From positions 208,572-272,571 of the forward strand of contig NZ_JACCBX010000009.1 of the NCBI RefSeq assembly GCF_013409995.1: DNA of 64,000 nt, given 5' to 3'. Shown piece by piece: positions 50,213 through 58,809 of this stretch; positions within the stretch are counted from its first letter, which is position 1; each line of letters starts with the position of its first letter. This DNA comes from Neobacillus driksii (lineage in GTDB: Bacteria; Bacillota; Bacilli; Bacillales; Cytobacillaceae). The notes under the pieces are model-generated. The model made no database searches and was not told the origin of the DNA. It saw nothing but the letters and a program-made list of their open reading frames with translations. A program made the translations under genes and the position numbers.

Positions 50213-50437
50213 TTACTCACCACCATCGTCATCGTCGATTCCGTCTCCATTGCCATCATCATTTTCAAAATATTCGTTAATCTTGTTGATAATCGTTGTA
50301 TCTTTTGAATTAAGACTGTTTTGATGCAAAAAGTCTCCTTGAGAAAAACTTTCTACTACTTGATCCATGCCATTTCGAATGAATAAAAAGATAACAAATA
50401 TTAGTATCAGTAATATAATCAATATTAAAATGTTCAA
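50213..50437 (-). CDS. Small membrane protein with acidic tail
   Basis: About 74 residues from a TTG at 50437 preceded by GGGGGTG. One membrane helix lies at the N-terminus (ILILIILLILIFVIFLFI), followed by a soluble part and a Gly/Asp tail (DDGNGDGIDDDDGGE) that might bind calcium. No family is recognised. Confidence 0.5.
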   Translation of the reverse strand: MNILILIILLILIFVIFLFIRNGMDQVVESFSQGDFLHQNSLNSKDTTIINKINEYFENDDGNGDGIDDDDGGE

Positions 50438-50665
50438 AGGATACACCCCCATATAAAAATCCTATTCGAATGTGTAAAAAAAAGAACGGTGACCACTGCG
50501 GTGTGACTATGGGGAAGGGTCTAATGGCCTTTTTTATATCCATAAGAACTGCCCCTAAAATACTTAAGGTACGTGTAGCCGACCCCCTTTTTCATGTATA
50601 GTAGAGTAGAACACAAATTGCAGAGGAAATTCGTAATGGCTTTTATTTTGGAGTGGGGGATATAG

Positions 50666-51517
50666 ATGAGAAGAATTATTTTAACGACAGAGAGTGGTGC
50701 GGATTTACCAGAAGAATTAGCTAAAAAATATAATGTCCAAGTGGTCCCGATGCATGTAATTATGGATGGAAAGGATTATTTAGATGGTTCGTTAGCTGTA
50801 ACGGAAATTTATGATTATTACGAACGGACAAGGAAAATACCTTCGACAACATCGACCAATTCGCATGAATATCTTGAATTTTTCACAAAGATCAAAAATG
50901 ATTTTCCTGAATGCACCATTGTGCATATTGGTTATACTTCGAAGGCATCTTCTTCCTTCCAAAATGCGATTATTGCAACTGAGGGTTTGAGTGATATTTT
51001 TCTAATCGATGCTTTGAACGTTACAGGGGGATTAACGGCGATTGTGATGTATGCGGTTACCTTATTAGAGAATGAACCTTCCATTGACCCTGAACGGTTA
51101 GTAGAGATGATTAAATTAGTGGTTCCGAAATCAAGACTAGCTTTCGTTCCCGGCAGCTTAGATTTTTTAAGAGCAGGTGGACGAGTTAGTAATCTTGCTT
51201 ATCTCGGAGGGGCACTGTTAAAAATAAAGCCGCGGATTGAATTAGTTGATGGAAATCTTACTTCAACCAAAAAATATCGAGGGAGTATGGACTCAGTTTC
51301 AGAAAAGCTGATGCGAGATTATTTAGATCATTACAACATTGATAGAAAGCAACTTTACCTTCTATATTCAATCGGACTTGATGAAAGGATTAAACAGCGG
51401 ATGACTGAAATCGCGAGTGAAGCTGGTTTCAATAATGTAATATGGATCCAAGCAGGCGCAATGATTTCAACTCATGCGGGACCTGGAGGTGTAGGGGTTT
51501 CAGGCTTGGAGGTTTAG
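50666..51517 (+). CDS. DegV family fatty-acid-binding protein
   Basis: A 283-residue protein of the DegV/FakB family. It has IILTTESGADLPEELAKKYN, PSTTSTNSHEYLEFFTKI and IGYTSKASSSFQNA (fatty-acid-binding Ser/Thr loops), and FLRAGGRVSNLAYLGGALLK. FakB-type proteins bind a fatty acid for FakA kinase (established for the family); no fakA is in the window. Confidence 0.8.
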   Translation: MRRIILTTESGADLPEELAKKYNVQVVPMHVIMDGKDYLDGSLAVTEIYDYYERTRKIPSTTSTNSHEYLEFFTKIKNDFPECTIVHIGYTSKASSSFQNAIIATEGLSDIFLIDALNVTGGLTAIVMYAVTLLENEPSIDPERLVEMIKLVVPKSRLAFVPGSLDFLRAGGRVSNLAYLGGALLKIKPRIELVDGNLTSTKKYRGSMDSVSEKLMRDYLDHYNIDRKQLYLLYSIGLDERIKQRMTEIASEAGFNNVIWIQAGAMISTHAGPGGVGVSGLEV

Positions 51518-51599
51518 GAAATGACAAAAACAAGTAGGTAAGGTTGATTAAAGATACAATAGTCCAGGCACCTCAAATAAGGTGGTGCCTAGTACTATG

Positions 51600-51775
51600 T
51601 TAAGGGACTAACAGCACTCTCCATGATTCCGCACCTTTAGCAATTTACTTGTACAATTCATCTTCTAAAATAATCACATTCTCATTGAAGGAAGTGGTAG
51701 CGACATACTTCGTATTCTCCGTATTATCACAACATTGCTTGGCGCCTATCACTAATAAAGGGACGCCAATGAGTT
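51600..51775 (-). pseudogene. Partial diverged duplicate of the DUF3189 gene 3' end
   Basis: The sequence repeats 49150-49340 with scattered substitutions and a 12-base deletion. Shared blocks include GATTCCGCACCTTTAGCAAT and GGCGCCTATCACTAATAAAG. Only the last third of the gene and its downstream flank are present, in the same orientation. Confidence 0.75.
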
Positions 51776-51881
51776 TCATCAACATCTTTTTTTATGCAAT
51801 TAATTTCAAAATTATTGTATGTTTGTCCAAGCACTTTTCTTCCTCTTGAATCTTATGTAATAGAAATGGAGGTGGAAAGTA

Positions 51882-52241
51882 ATGAATAATGAAGTTGTTG
51901 AAATTGGTGCTAATTGTGTAGTAAGAATTGGAAATCGGTTCTTTTTACTGGTAGAAATTGAAGTGGAAGATATTGATTTGGAAGAATTTGTTTTTATCAG
52001 AATTTCTGAGCGGGAATTTAGAACATTAATAAGAGCTGGTGTCCAACGTTGTACAATCAGAGAGCGTATTCCACGTAACAATGCAGAATTCATTTGTGTT
52101 TTAATAGAAAATGGCCAAGCATTCTTGGTTTTCGACGTGGAAAACAATCAAGACGAAGCTGTCCTTGTTAGAATTTCGTTAACAAGAGCAGAGGAGTTAA
52201 TCCGTAGAGGAGCAATGAGATGTACTGTAATTAATAGATAA
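51882..52241 (+). CDS. Two-repeat hypothetical protein
   Basis: A 119-residue protein with two tandem repeats of about 50 residues. Repeat 1 runs VRIGNRFFLLVEIEV to RTLIRAGVQRCTI; repeat 2 runs VLIENGQAFLVFDVE to EELIRRGAMRCTV. Each ends in RxG.xRCT. GGAGG precedes the ATG. The function is unknown. Confidence 0.6.
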   Translation: MNNEVVEIGANCVVRIGNRFFLLVEIEVEDIDLEEFVFIRISEREFRTLIRAGVQRCTIRERIPRNNAEFICVLIENGQAFLVFDVENNQDEAVLVRISLTRAEELIRRGAMRCTVINR

Positions 52242-52375
52242 AGAAATTATTAGTATAGGAAAGTTAATTTATCAAATTGAGTCGTTTATACGGCTCTTTT
52301 TTAGTAAACAAGTATGTGAATTATTGTCCATAACCGTGGTCGGCACACTCCCAAACAGAAAGGGGGTGATGCTGG

Positions 52376-52471
52376 ATGACAGTGATTGAAGCGTTAATGT
52401 TAGTGATTGGTTTTGCTAGTTTAATCGTAACCATACTGTCATTTAAAACAACAAAAATAATCCACCCATGA
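52376..52471 (+). CDS. Holin-like type I toxin peptide
   Basis: A 31-residue hydrophobic peptide (MTVIEALMLVIGFASLIVTI, then LSFKTTKIIHP). It matches the putative holin-like toxins of Firmicutes, which start M..EALML and have one membrane helix. GGGGGTGATGCTGG upstream is typical of these loci. The last codons lie within a hairpin that probably ends the overlapping antisense RNA, as in type I toxin-antitoxin pairs. The toxin would damage the membrane if made without its antitoxin RNA. Confidence 0.7.
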   Translation: MTVIEALMLVIGFASLIVTILSFKTTKIIHP

Positions 52472-52495
52472 GTTACTGGCTCTGGTGGATTATTT
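52453..52495 (-). ncRNA. Predicted antitoxin RNA 3' hairpin overlapping the toxin
   Basis: AAATAATCCACC pairs perfectly with GGTGGATTATTT. On the minus strand the second arm is followed by TTTTGTTG, so it can terminate an antisense RNA transcribed over the toxin's 3' end. The promoter of that RNA has not been located with confidence. Confidence 0.5.
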
Positions 52496-52536
52496 CGCCT
52501 ATTAGCTGACTCCCTTAAAGGGAACCGTCTATTGCT

Positions 52537-52572
52537 GGACCGGACATGTAGCTACATGTTCGGTCTTTTTTT
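52537..52572 (+). terminator. Strong terminator after the toxin locus
   Basis: ACCGGACATGTAG pairs with CTACATGTTCGGT and is followed by eight T. A further GTGCC/GGCAC palindrome with T-run lies at 52704-52720. No other gene is seen in 52242-52375 or 52573-52769. Confidence 0.85.
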
Positions 52573-52769
52573 TATGTATTCAGAACTAAATTTTATTAAA
52601 AATGAATTATTGTGTGCAAAAATGAAAAATAGTGTTCCAATGAGGGGAAAGAAAGAATGAGGCCGATAGGGAAGGAAAAGAGTCATAAATAAAAATTGGG
52701 TGGTGCCTGGCACTTTTTTGATAAAATAGTATTCATGTTTAGTCAATTTCTAAATAGGGAGTTGTCTAT

Positions 52770-53270
52770 GTGGGAAGTAAGAAACGAGGCCATTACTGTA
52801 TAGGATGTGGGGATTACCTGCCCAATGAAAAATTTAGTGGGAAGGGCCACCGAAATCATCTTTGTAGAGAGTGTAAAAGGAAAGGAAAAACGATCAATTC
52901 AGTGTCAACTTCAGATTATGATCGGAAGCTACATCTTCTATCCAAAGCTATTAAAAACTGTCTGCTATTCTATATGGAAAATGAAGGTTTCTTCTTATTT
53001 GAATATCAAGGATCACGTTATACGATCAGTGATGACTTTGATTCTGGAATTTTTGTTTATCAAGAAAATAATGAGCAAAAATTCAACGTATCTAAAGAAC
53101 TGCAAAAAAGTGAAATAGTAATGGAAGTTTTATACAAAAAATATTACGAAACAATGGAAAACGGTCATGTTCTTGACTATGAAGATATGATGGATGAGGA
53201 GTATTTAGAAATCTCAAAGAAACGTAGACAATTTCTAGAAGTAGTATTATCAATTCAACAGTTATACTAA
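52770..53270 (+). CDS. Zinc-ribbon hypothetical protein
   Basis: A 166-residue protein starting at GTG. The N-terminal zinc ribbon is CIGCGDYLPNEKFSGKGHRN followed by CRECKRKGK (CxxC...CxxC). The rest is helical and acidic with no recognised domain (FLFEYQGSRYTISDDFDSGI). GGGAG lies upstream. Function is unknown. Confidence 0.6.
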   Translation: MGSKKRGHYCIGCGDYLPNEKFSGKGHRNHLCRECKRKGKTINSVSTSDYDRKLHLLSKAIKNCLLFYMENEGFFLFEYQGSRYTISDDFDSGIFVYQENNEQKFNVSKELQKSEIVMEVLYKKYYETMENGHVLDYEDMMDEEYLEISKKRRQFLEVVLSIQQLY

Positions 53271-53321
53271 GAGCTGTAAGTAAGGCGAATCAATGATGAC
53301 TTACATTAGGAGGATAAACCA

Positions 53322-53537
53322 TTGGGTAGACACGTTACTTTTACATTTAATAGTAATAAATATCAAGGTACAGGGGCTACAGAAAGATTTACTTTTAAAC
53401 AATTAGGAATTGATGAGGATATAGATGATAAAACATTAAAAAGAGAAATAGATAAAAAGTTTCAGGCTTGGGTTTGGGATAAACTTAATATTTCTTTTAG
53501 TATCGTCATAGGTGAAGAAGACGAACTTAATTTATAG
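53322..53537 (+). CDS. Small hypothetical protein
   Basis: A 71-residue protein with a TTG start and AGGAGG nearby. It begins GRHVTFTFNSNKYQGTGATE and ends in an acidic tail (IVIGEEDELNL). The VTFTFNSNKYQGT... pattern suggests a small beta-alpha fold. No family is recognised. Confidence 0.5.
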   Translation: MGRHVTFTFNSNKYQGTGATERFTFKQLGIDEDIDDKTLKREIDKKFQAWVWDKLNISFSIVIGEEDELNL

Positions 53538-53568
53538 AGTTGGAAAATATGAATTGAGGATGATCATA

Positions 53569-54084
53569 GTGAGTAAAATTATAAAAATTAAAGCTCTTAA
53601 ATTCCCAGATATTCTCCACTATGAGTGGGAAGGTGAACTACTTCGCCACACCCCAGACTATGTACTTGTCTTATGTAAACCAGGCCGCAAATTGATTCAT
53701 CATACCAAAAATAAGGTTTTTACTGTCAATAACACGTCATTAGAATTTTTTTCTTTGAGCGAATGGTTCACTGCTGCGATGGAAATTGAAGACGGAAAGG
53801 TTGTTTCGGCATATTGCAATGTAGCAAAACCTTCCTTCTTTCATAACGGTGAAATAAGTTTCATTGATTTAGACTTAGATTACATTCAGGAAAAGTATAA
53901 AGAATGGAAAGTAGTGGATGAGGATGAATTTGAGTCAAATAGTATTAAATATAAGTATCCAGTAGAATTAAAGGATGAGGCTTTAAAAGCACTAGCAAAG
54001 TTAAAAGAAGAAGTAAGAATTGGAAATTTCCCTTTCAACAGTAAAGTTTTGTCCCAACTCAAAAACCATTATTTTCTAGACTAA
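53569..54084 (+). CDS. DUF402 family protein
   Basis: About 171 residues from the GTG at 53569, with GAGG at usable spacing. PDILHYEWEGELLRHTPDYV, DGKVVSAYCNVAKPSF, ISFIDLDLDYI and WKVVDEDEFESNSIKYKYP are DUF402 features. Some DUF402 proteins (FomD, Ntdp type) are metal-dependent nucleoside di/triphosphate or CMP-ester hydrolases. The acidic residues of the active site are present by eye. Confidence 0.7.
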   Translation: MSKIIKIKALKFPDILHYEWEGELLRHTPDYVLVLCKPGRKLIHHTKNKVFTVNNTSLEFFSLSEWFTAAMEIEDGKVVSAYCNVAKPSFFHNGEISFIDLDLDYIQEKYKEWKVVDEDEFESNSIKYKYPVELKDEALKALAKLKEEVRIGNFPFNSKVLSQLKNHYFLD

Positions 54085-54153
54085 ACTGAGCGGGATCTTC
54101 TAATTGGGATTCGTGTACAGAAGAATATACATAACAAAGAAAGGGGAATTGAT

Positions 54154-54468
54154 ATGATGGGTATACTTAATCTTGGTAGTCTCATACTTGGACTCATTGC
54201 TTGGATACTTCCTTTAATAAATCTAATGAGGTATGAAAAGCATAACCATAGGAAATCGGTCGTTTTTTCCATATCAAGCTTAAGTTCTTGTGCTATTTCA
54301 TTATGTTTCCAGATTTATTATTACTATCACCTAGTAAAGAGTGAGGATTGGACTGCTCTTATGGACACTACGGGTGCCACGGTGACCGCCTCAATAGTTC
54401 TTCTTATCGTTACCATCCTATTAAATACAATTACTTTGGTGGCATATCATCGTAAAACAGCAATATAG
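54154..54468 (+). CDS. Three-helix membrane protein
   Basis: A 104-residue membrane protein with helices at about 4-26, 36-58 and 74-98. AAAGGGG precedes the ATG. It resembles small cytochrome-oxidase-subunit-like membrane proteins in layout only. Function is unknown. Confidence 0.55.
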   Translation: MMGILNLGSLILGLIAWILPLINLMRYEKHNHRKSVVFSISSLSSCAISLCFQIYYYYHLVKSEDWTALMDTTGATVTASIVLLIVTILLNTITLVAYHRKTAI

Positions 54469-54552
54469 GGAAGTCAAATTACGGTTTATATGGGTGACTG
54501 TGAAATAGGGTATTTAAAGTAATAAGACTCTTGAACAAACAATACAGACTAC

Positions 54553-54582
54553 AGCCTAGTTCATTGGGACTAGGCTATTTTT
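54553..54582 (+). terminator. Terminator hairpin
   Basis: AGCCTAGT pairs with ACTAGGCT and is followed by ATTTTTT; the A-rich other side lets it serve the converging minus-strand gene poorly. Confidence 0.8.
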
Positions 54583-54619
54583 TATAAGTTGCTGTTATAT
54601 TACGGTTTTAGGAGGCATT

Positions 54620-55192
54620 CTACAAATTGAGTTGTTGGACTTTAATCTTATGCCAAATAGTCTTCCAATTCTTTTTAATCATTCGCTCCTCGTAAATGGC
54701 AGCAAGTTCTTTTGTTTCAGTAAAATAGGGAGTCGGTTTCACCTCTAAATTTATGACATCCTCTAATCCCCAAGGAGCAGTAAGAACTAGATTATTTTCC
54801 TTGTCGATTTTTACTCCTAGAGCTGTCACAGTTTCTGGAAACCTTGAAATAGCATCTTCTGAAGAAGTATAGGGAGGAAGATCATTAATAATGTGCATCC
54901 TTGCTTGATTTTTAACGGACCAAGGGATAGTAGGCATCATGCTTACTAGCTTTTTCTCTTGTTCCTTTTCAACGTTCTCATTGATGTTTTTGAGATCAAA
55001 ATAGATTACATCGACATCTTGGGTCTCTGTTCTTTTGTTAAATCCGTGAAGGGTGTCCCAGATTTTTGAACGCACAAATCCTGCACATATCCACCAGTCA
55101 GGTAAATTCAGTGTGCTTGCAACTCTAATAATCTCCATCATTTTTTCATCGCTTCGAATTAATTTTATTACATCTTCTTTATACTTTAACAT
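54620..55192 (-). CDS. NTP_transf_6-type nucleotidyltransferase-like protein
   Basis: A 190-residue protein: LPDWWICAGFVRSKIWDTLH, then TQDVDVIYFD with the two metal-binding Asp, and PWGLEDVINLEVKPTPYFTE near the end. This matches the PF06042-type nucleotidyltransferase family. The substrate is unknown. A perfect palindrome lies upstream at 55229. Confidence 0.8.
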   Translation of the reverse strand: MLKYKEDVIKLIRSDEKMMEIIRVASTLNLPDWWICAGFVRSKIWDTLHGFNKRTETQDVDVIYFDLKNINENVEKEQEKKLVSMMPTIPWSVKNQARMHIINDLPPYTSSEDAISRFPETVTALGVKIDKENNLVLTAPWGLEDVINLEVKPTPYFTETKELAAIYEERMIKKNWKTIWHKIKVQQLNL

Positions 55193-55228
55193 CTTATCCC
55201 TCTTTTTTCAGAACATATATTCCATGCT

Positions 55229-55244
55229 AACACGTTAACGTGTT
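55229..55244. promoter_or_regulatory. Perfect 16-base palindrome
   Basis: AACACGTTAACGTGTT lies between the divergent nucleotidyltransferase and YolD genes. It may be an operator for an unknown regulator. Confidence 0.4.
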
Positions 55245-55307
55245 TAAAGGGAGAAAATTCCATAAAAAATTCCTATCCATTGATAGGTAGATTTTTTTTA
55301 CATATAC

Positions 55308-55321
55308 AGAACATATGTTTG
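55308..55321 (+). promoter_or_regulatory. LexA (SOS) box
   Basis: AGAACATATGTTTG closely fits the Bacillus LexA site (CGAAC N4 GTTCG type). It ends two bases before a TATAAT box (55324-55329), so LexA would block this promoter. Confidence 0.6.
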
Positions 55322-55349
55322 TGTATAATGGTAGGGGAGGAGTGAAGAT

Positions 55350-55688
55350 ATGGCAATACGAGATAGAGGAAAAAAGAAATGGCAACAAGCTTCATTTATG
55401 CCGGTAGGTTTTGAGATGACACGTGCCATGTTTAAGGACCAAGAACGGAAATTGAAACCATTACTAGACGAATATGAGAAGGAGGAGTTTGATCGGAGTA
55501 TTGCCTATGCGATGGAATACAATCTTCCGGTGAAGATTAAAGTTTGGAGTGATGGGTTTACAGAAACGGTTACTGACCGTATTCATTATGTTAATCCGAT
55601 TACGTTTCAGCTTTGCATTGAGATGACAACTAATAAAATTGAACGGATAGCTTTCGACCATATAGTCGGACTAATTGTTGTAGAGTAG
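55350..55688 (+). CDS. YolD-like protein
   Basis: A 112-residue protein of the YolD family: IRDRGKKKWQQASFMPVGFE, then PVKIKVWSDGFTETVTDRIH and IAFDHIVGLIVVE. YolD genes usually precede a Y-family polymerase (UvrX/YqjW) in an SOS-controlled operon. Here the polymerase is absent but the LexA-like site is kept, so this is an orphan SOS gene. GGAGGAG precedes the ATG. Confidence 0.8.
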   Translation: MAIRDRGKKKWQQASFMPVGFEMTRAMFKDQERKLKPLLDEYEKEEFDRSIAYAMEYNLPVKIKVWSDGFTETVTDRIHYVNPITFQLCIEMTTNKIERIAFDHIVGLIVVE

Positions 55689-55817
55689 TTTTAACATTTC
55701 CCTTTTTTCTGAGAACAAATAGGACTTTAAAACATGTGTAACTTTGGGGGATGGGGACAAATTAGAAATATAAATCATATAAAAATAAAAAGCTGGTAGG
55801 TGCAAGGGGATTTTGAT

Positions 55818-56633
55818 TTGAAAATGATTACTTGGAATGTAGCTGGGCGAGTAAAAATGCTGCCAAGACAGATTGAATATTTAGCAACGCTTCAGCCAGA
55901 TATCATTACACTGCAGGAAGTAACAAAGACAACCGCACCGCTTTTCAAAGATCTGCTGCCTTCCTTAGGATTAAAGCATATTGTTTGCAGCTTAGACTTT
56001 GTCATAGATTCATCTTATTTAAAGGGACCAAGAAGATACGGATTAATAATCGCCTCAAAATGGTATTTATCCAATCCCGAAATTGGCGGAGAGCTAATTA
56101 CGTGGCCTGAACGATTTTTATCTGTAACGGTAGATACACCTTATTTACCTATAAAAATCCACACCACTCACATTCCACCTGGGAGTTCCAATTGCTGGAT
56201 TAAAATTGAAATACTGGAAGGGATATATCAAACCTTAGTGGCTGAAGACTACCCCTATCGCATACTGACGGGTGATTTTAATTTGCCTCAGGAAGAATTG
56301 CCGACCGGAGAGGTAATCACGTGGGCATACAAAAAGAATAATATTGGTAAATACATACCTGGGCGGAGAAACGAAAGATGGGACAATAGTGAAAGAAACA
56401 TTATCATTGGACTGAAAGAACATGATTTAGAAGATGTGTACCGTAAGCTGTATGGGTATTCAAAAGAAGGTTTCAGCTGGCTATTAAAAATGAAGGAAAA
56501 AACATGGAGGAGAAGATTTGATCATGTATTTGCTTCAAATGACCTGCATCCAGTTGAGGCAGCGTACCTGCATGAAGCACGAATCGAAAAAGCAAGTGAC
56601 CATGCCATGCTAGAAGTTATGTTTGATATTTAA
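55818..56633 (+). CDS. Endonuclease/exonuclease/phosphatase family protein
   Basis: About 271 residues from the TTG at 55818 with AAGGGG upstream. MITWNVAG, IITLQEVT (catalytic Glu), TGDFNLP (Asp/Asn) and a C-terminal RRFDHVFAS plus SDHAMLEV (catalytic His) make the full EEP active site. Substrates of the family are DNA, phosphoinositides or other phosphoesters; the specific one is not known. Confidence 0.8.
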   Translation: MKMITWNVAGRVKMLPRQIEYLATLQPDIITLQEVTKTTAPLFKDLLPSLGLKHIVCSLDFVIDSSYLKGPRRYGLIIASKWYLSNPEIGGELITWPERFLSVTVDTPYLPIKIHTTHIPPGSSNCWIKIEILEGIYQTLVAEDYPYRILTGDFNLPQEELPTGEVITWAYKKNNIGKYIPGRRNERWDNSERNIIIGLKEHDLEDVYRKLYGYSKEGFSWLLKMKEKTWRRRFDHVFASNDLHPVEAAYLHEARIEKASDHAMLEVMFDI

Positions 56634-56899
56634 AAGACTATACTAATAGTGTTAGGGTCCTTAGAAATTGAATTTTTAATAAAGAAGAAAAATACTCGCT
56701 CCTAGTAGGTCTACATCAACAAAATTACGAATGGAATTTCATGAACATTCTCAGTAGAATTATAATCCAGCTAATAAATGAAAGAGGACAGGGAATTAAA
56801 ACAAGCGGATTTTTAATCGGTGAATTTTTATTTTATTACGATAATTATTACGGTAGGTACAAAATGCAACCCCTATAATTAACTAGGAGGAATAAAAAC
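56634..56899. other. Intergenic region, nothing recognised
   Basis: AT-rich sequence with no supported frame or hairpin. It ends with AGGAGGAAT, the ribosome site of the following broken gene. Confidence 0.5.
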
Positions 56900-57218
56900 A
56901 TGAAAACTTTCGATTTTAAATCTGGCACAAAAGTATAGGTGAATGAGCATCAAATCGTTATTGAAAGATCTGGCGGGAAAAGTGCAATGAAAGGTTTGTT
57001 TTGCTGGCAGATCTATGAGACAAATGACAATCAAAATGTCAGCTCTGACAGGATTGATATTCTTTGCAGATTATATGGTCATCTGTGCTTCCGGGCTACC
57101 TTCGCCAAATGATTTTAAAATATCGAGCATTGCTGAAATTAAACAGTATCCTAATTGCATTGTGGTTAAAGAGCAAAAATTGGAAGAGCTTTATCAGTAC
57201 CTTACCGGGTTTATATAA
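56900..57218 (+). pseudogene. DUF4429-like protein, stop and frameshift
   Basis: AGGAGG and ATG open MKTFDFKSGTKV, a TAG at codon 13, then VNEHQIVIERSGGKSAMKGL. A frameshift near 57005 leads to MRQMTIKMSALTGLIFFADY and IAEIKQYPNCIVVKEQKLEE to 57218. The PH-like fold resembles DUF4429. Two separate lesions make this a true pseudogene or a low-quality stretch. Confidence 0.55.
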
Positions 57219-57300
57219 TAGCCTTATTTGTTCGAATAGAATGTAAAAATGGTGTGTTAGATGGCATCATATTAGTAATATATTAGGAGAAAAACTAGAG

Positions 57301-57327
57301 GGCAGCGGTAAATCCGTTGCCTTTTTT
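57301..57327 (+). terminator. Terminator hairpin
   Basis: GGCAGCGG pairs with CCGTTGCC and is followed by TTTTTT. Confidence 0.8.
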
Positions 57328-57532
57328 CGTCGTAACATTAAGTCAGTAATAGGTAACATTGCAATATTTTGGTAAGATAAGATTATGACGAAAAAGCAAG
57401 TTAGTGGGAAATTTGAGAATAGGGAGGAAATAGGGGCAGAAGCAGGAGGTCTCTGCTTTTTTATACCGTACTGTGGGGCAATTTGTATTTGTTTTTAAAA
57501 TTATTTGTTTGTTAGGAACGGAGGTCAGTTTG

Positions 57533-58690
57533 ATGCATAATGGAAGCATTTTTATTATCAAGGAGGATAATACGTTAGTAAAAATGGAAGAAACTTCTTA
57601 TGACTCGGAGGAGATTCTTCAAAAACTTTTAGATAGCTATCCAGATTTACTTGCGGGTGATCAAATGAATCGAGATAACCCAAGAAAATGGCTACCGATT
57701 GCTAGAGAGTTTGGGATACCCTCGGGAATGAACGCAACTTCCCAATGGAGCATTGATCATTTCTTCATTGATCAGAATAGTATTCCCACATTCATTGAGG
57801 TAAAGCGGAGCTCAGATACCCGAATTCGAAGAGAAGTGGTAGGGCAGATGATGGATTATGCAGCAAATGCCACCAAGTACTGGCCAATGGAGTCCATTCA
57901 AACTGCTTTTATTGAAAAGTATGTAAAAGATGGGAAAGATCCGATTCAGGTTCTGAATGATTTACTAGGTATAGAAGCAGAAAACGAGGCTGACATCGAA
58001 GAATTCTGGTCCAAGGTTCAGGAGAATCTGCGTAATGGTGTAATCCGAATGTTATTTGTAGCAGATGAGATTCCAGAGGAACTAAGAAGAATCATTGAAT
58101 TTATGAATGACCAGATGACAAAATCGGAGGTCCTTGGGATTGAAATTAGACAATACGTAAATGTAGACAATAATCTCAAAACACTTGTTCCGCAGGTGAT
58201 TGGTTTAACCTCGAATGCCATAATAACGAAGAAGCCTGCACAAAAGCACCAATGGAATGAAGAACTGTTTATGAATGGAATTAGAAATAAACTAGGCAGT
58301 GAGGCAAAAGAAGTCTACCAGGATATTTTCAATCATCTTTCAAGCGGCACTTATCGGATATGGTATGGCCAGGGTCAAAAAAGTGGCTCTATTTTCTTTT
58401 TATATGAAGGAGTAAATAGTCATAATTTATTTTGTATGTGGACATATGGTGCATTTGAACTTCAATTTCAGCATTTGAAGTTTCATCCACCATTCTCAGA
58501 TTTAGAAAAGAGAATGGAGTTCCAAACTAAATTAAAAGAATTATTGGGTGTTGAACTTACAGATGATAGCTTAAACAAACGTCCTTCGTTTTCATGGGAA
58601 AAATTAAAAACGGAAGAAGCTAGAAAAAATTTCTATGAAATATTGGATTGGGCAGTAAAAGAAATAAAGACTTATGAGAATGGGGATTAG
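57533..58690 (+). CDS. PD-(D/E)XK nuclease-like protein
   Basis: A 385-residue protein. The N-terminal half contains a restriction-type fold with SIDHFFIDQ...PTFIEVKRS: the D and the E-V-K triad of PD-(D/E)XK nucleases. A following RIRREVVGQMMDYAANATKY resembles DUF91/NucS-type and Mrr-like proteins. The C-terminal part (about 250-380) is a DUF4268-like region. The ATG at 57533 has GGAGG upstream; a longer frame from 57473 does not. It may be a solitary defence or repair nuclease; no methylase is adjacent. Confidence 0.7.
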   Translation: MHNGSIFIIKEDNTLVKMEETSYDSEEILQKLLDSYPDLLAGDQMNRDNPRKWLPIAREFGIPSGMNATSQWSIDHFFIDQNSIPTFIEVKRSSDTRIRREVVGQMMDYAANATKYWPMESIQTAFIEKYVKDGKDPIQVLNDLLGIEAENEADIEEFWSKVQENLRNGVIRMLFVADEIPEELRRIIEFMNDQMTKSEVLGIEIRQYVNVDNNLKTLVPQVIGLTSNAIITKKPAQKHQWNEELFMNGIRNKLGSEAKEVYQDIFNHLSSGTYRIWYGQGQKSGSIFFLYEGVNSHNLFCMWTYGAFELQFQHLKFHPPFSDLEKRMEFQTKLKELLGVELTDDSLNKRPSFSWEKLKTEEARKNFYEILDWAVKEIKTYENGD

Positions 58691-58809
58691 CAGAGCAAAT
58701 ACCAAAAGTTTTGGTCCGTCTTCTATTGCCCATTTTTATAAAAAGAGATTGAGGAATGATATCCTGTAGAAATACTAAGATAACAGTATAAATAATAGAG
58801 GTGATTGAT

